Assembly: GCA_937875615.1 (NCBI GenBank)
Contig: CALNBU010000410.1
Span: 1 to 22,185 of the forward strand
DNA length: 22,185 nt
Origin: an uncultured Archangium sp.
Lineage (GTDB): Bacteria > Myxococcota > Myxococcia > Myxococcales > Myxococcaceae
Reading direction: 5' to 3'
Position 1 is the first letter of the stretch; each line of letters starts with the position of its first letter. The position numbers and the translations under genes were made by a program. The notes under the pieces are model-generated. The model did not search any database. It had not been told where the DNA came from and worked only from the letters and a program-made list of their open reading frames with translations. Of this stretch, positions 20,577 through 22,185 are shown in pieces.

Positions 20577-20891
20577 GTGGACCTGTTGTTGCCGGTGTTG
20601 CTGGTCGCGCTCGCGGTGTGGACGACCCGTCGGGTGCGACGGCGCCTCGACGCGCACCGGGCCCGCGCCGAGCTCCTCGCCCGCCCCGGCGCCTCAGCCG
20701 ACAACCCCCTGGTCCTCTCGGCGCCGCGCGTGCTCGAAGAGGCGCGCGCCGCCCTGCGCTGCGCGTGCGGTGGGCAGGTGCGGGCGCTGGGCGAGACGCC
20801 GCGCCTGGGCCTGCGGGTCGCGCGCGGACGCTGCGTGGCCTGCGACGCCGACGTCGACCTCTACTTCGTGTTGCCGACGATGCTGAACTGA
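20577..20891 (+). CDS. Small membrane-anchored protein with CxC...CxxC zinc-ribbon-like motif
   Basis: A 104-aa protein of unknown function. An N-terminal transmembrane helix (LLLPVLLVALAVW) is followed by a basic stretch (TTRRVRRRLDAHRARAE). The C-terminal half has Cys62 and Cys64 in RCACGG and Cys86 and Cys89 in GRCVACDAD, spaced like a small zinc ribbon, and ends with a beta-like segment (VDLYFVLPTML). GTG 20577 is the start because the promoter lies right before it. The next gene begins 14 nt downstream, probably in the same transcript. Confidence 0.7.
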   Translation: MDLLLPVLLVALAVWTTRRVRRRLDAHRARAELLARPGASADNPLVLSAPRVLEEARAALRCACGGQVRALGETPRLGLRVARGRCVACDADVDLYFVLPTMLN

Positions 20892-20905
20892 AGTCACGTG
20901 CGCGC

Positions 20906-22185
20906 GCATGAGACCGCTCTGCGCACTGGCCCTCGTCGCGTCGTCGCTCGCCCTCGCCGAAGAGGGCATGTGGCTCTTCAACGACTTCCCCGCAGCGCAG
21001 GTCCGCAGAGACGTCGCCGTCACCGTCGACCAGGCGTGGCTCGACGGCGTCCGCCTCGGCAGCGTTCGCCTCGCCAACGGCTGCAGCGCGTCCTTCGTGT
21101 CACCCGACGGGCTGGTGATGACGAACCACCACTGCATCCGCACCTGCCTCGGAGACCTCTCCTCACCGTCGAGAGACCTGCTGACCACCGGCTTCGTCGC
21201 GGCGACGCGCGAAGGCGAGGAGCGCTGCCCGAAGTTCGAGGCCAACCAGCTGGTGCGCATCACCGACGTCACCGAGGCGGTGCTGGCGGCGACGAAGGGC
21301 TCCAGCGGCGCCGCCTTCCAGAAGCAGCTCAAGGGTGAGACCTCCCGCCTCGAGTCGGCGTGCAGCGCAGGTGACGCGGCGAAGCGCTGCGACGTGGTGA
21401 CGTTGTTCCACGGCGCGCAGTTTCATCTCTACGAGTACCGCCGCTTTCAGGACGTGCGCGTGGTCTTCGCGCCGGAGTTCCAGATGGCGGCCTTCGGCGG
21501 AGCCCCGGACAACTTCAACTTCCCGCGCTACGGCTTCGACGCCGCCTTCCTCCGGGTGTACGTCGACGGGCGGCCCGCCCAGAGCCCCGAGCACCTCCGC
21601 TGGGCGAAGAAGAGCGCGAAGGAGGGCGACGTGGTCTTCGTGTCGGGTCACCCCGGCGGCACCGAGCGGTCGCTCACCGTCGCCCAGTACGAGTACCTGC
21701 GCGACGTGTCGCTGCCGTGGCTCATCACCACCTACGCCGAGTCACGCGGCCGCCTCGACGAGTGGATGAAGCAGTCGCCGGAGCGCGAGCGCATGGCGAG
21801 GTCGCGGCTCCGCTCCATCGAGAACTCGCTCAAGGCGCTCCGGGGGCGCCGCGAGGCGCTGGTCGAGCCCTCCTTCCTCGAGGGCAAGCGCGCCGCCGAG
21901 GCCGCGCTCCGCGCGCGGGCGCCGGAGTCGACGCGGGGCGCGTGGGACGCCATCTCCGGCGCGATGCACACGCAGCGCGGGCTGTTCGTCGACTACCTGA
22001 TGCGCGAGGTCGGCTTCGCCTTCCAGTCAGACCTCTTCGCGCACGCGCGCAAGCTCTCGCGCCACGCCGTCGAGACGGCCAGGCCCAACGGCGAGCGCCT
22101 GCGCGAGTACACCGACGCCCAGCTGCCGGCGCTCAGGCAGTCGCCGTTGGGCCTGGCCGTCTCGACGGCGTGGCGCGAGAGCTTG
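20906..22185 (+). CDS. S46-family serine peptidase (DPP7/DPP11-like), partial, 3' end off the window
   Basis: The frame stays open to the window edge (426 codons). The signal peptide RPLCALALVASSLALA is followed by the hallmark N-terminus EEGMWLFNDFP of S46 peptidases. The catalytic His lies in GLVMTNHHC (His74/75). FGGAPDNFNFPRYGFDAAFLRVY contains the family Asp region (Asp201/Asp211). GDVVFVSGHPGGTERSLTV is also conserved. The catalytic Ser, expected much nearer the C-terminus of a protein of about 700 aa, lies outside this window. S46 enzymes are periplasmic or surface dipeptidyl-peptidases that remove dipeptides from peptide N-termini, useful for a predatory, proteolytic lifestyle. ATG 20906 gives a good signal peptide; no Shine-Dalgarno site is evident. 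Confidence 0.88.

Overview
The window is about 22 kb of very GC-rich DNA from a myxobacterium, most likely suborder Cystobacterineae. The evidence is the gene content (an NtrC-type regulator next to a complex I operon, a eukaryote-like kinase domain, Tat and lipoprotein signals) and, most tellingly, the intergenic region 4368-4815. That region has the arrangement reported for the developmental small RNA Pxr of Myxococcus xanthus: it lies between the sigma54-dependent regulator gene nla19 and a NADH dehydrogenase gene. The literature statements about Pxr are from memory; the structures are read from this sequence.

Layout. 1-332 (-): partial S24/S26-type peptidase-like gene, translationally coupled to 329-820 (-), an unknown basic protein. 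868-2238 (+): unknown exported protein. 2281-2883 (+): phosphoribosyltransferase. 2937-4367 (+): NtrC-type response regulator, probable Nla19. 4367-4740 (-): two tandem Pxr-like sRNAs, each with its own -24/-12 promoter, a C-run hairpin and a rho-independent terminator. 4816-12992 (-): seven-gene complex I operon in the order nuoE-F-J-K-L-M-N, driven by a good promoter before nuoE. 13228-13899 (+): Ni/Co-type transporter with a His-rich loop. 13904-14635 (-): alkaline-ceramidase-family membrane protein. 14689-17111 (+): single-domain response regulator, kinase-like protein lacking the catalytic Asp, and an exported beta-rich protein. 17194-18081 (+): Tat/lipoprotein intradiol-dioxygenase-like protein. 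18094-18588 (-): DUF4442 hotdog protein. 18643-20538 (+): ABC-F ATPase Uup. 20577-20891 (+): small zinc-ribbon-like membrane protein. 20906-end (+): partial S46 peptidase.

Themes. (1) The most important item is the tandem sRNA pair. Its members share architecture and a C-rich apical loop but have different outer-stem sequences, and both carry sigma54 promoters beside an enhancer-binding-protein gene. (2) Many first genes have a -10-like hexamer ending only 6-12 nt before the start codon, suggesting leaderless or nearly leaderless mRNAs, whereas genes inside operons have normal Shine-Dalgarno sites. (3) Complex I is split: nuoA-D, G, H and I are not here. No tRNA, rRNA, CRISPR array, insertion sequence or phage gene was seen. 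The only gene-free stretch over 300 nt is 4368-4815, described below; 12993-13227 holds divergent promoters.
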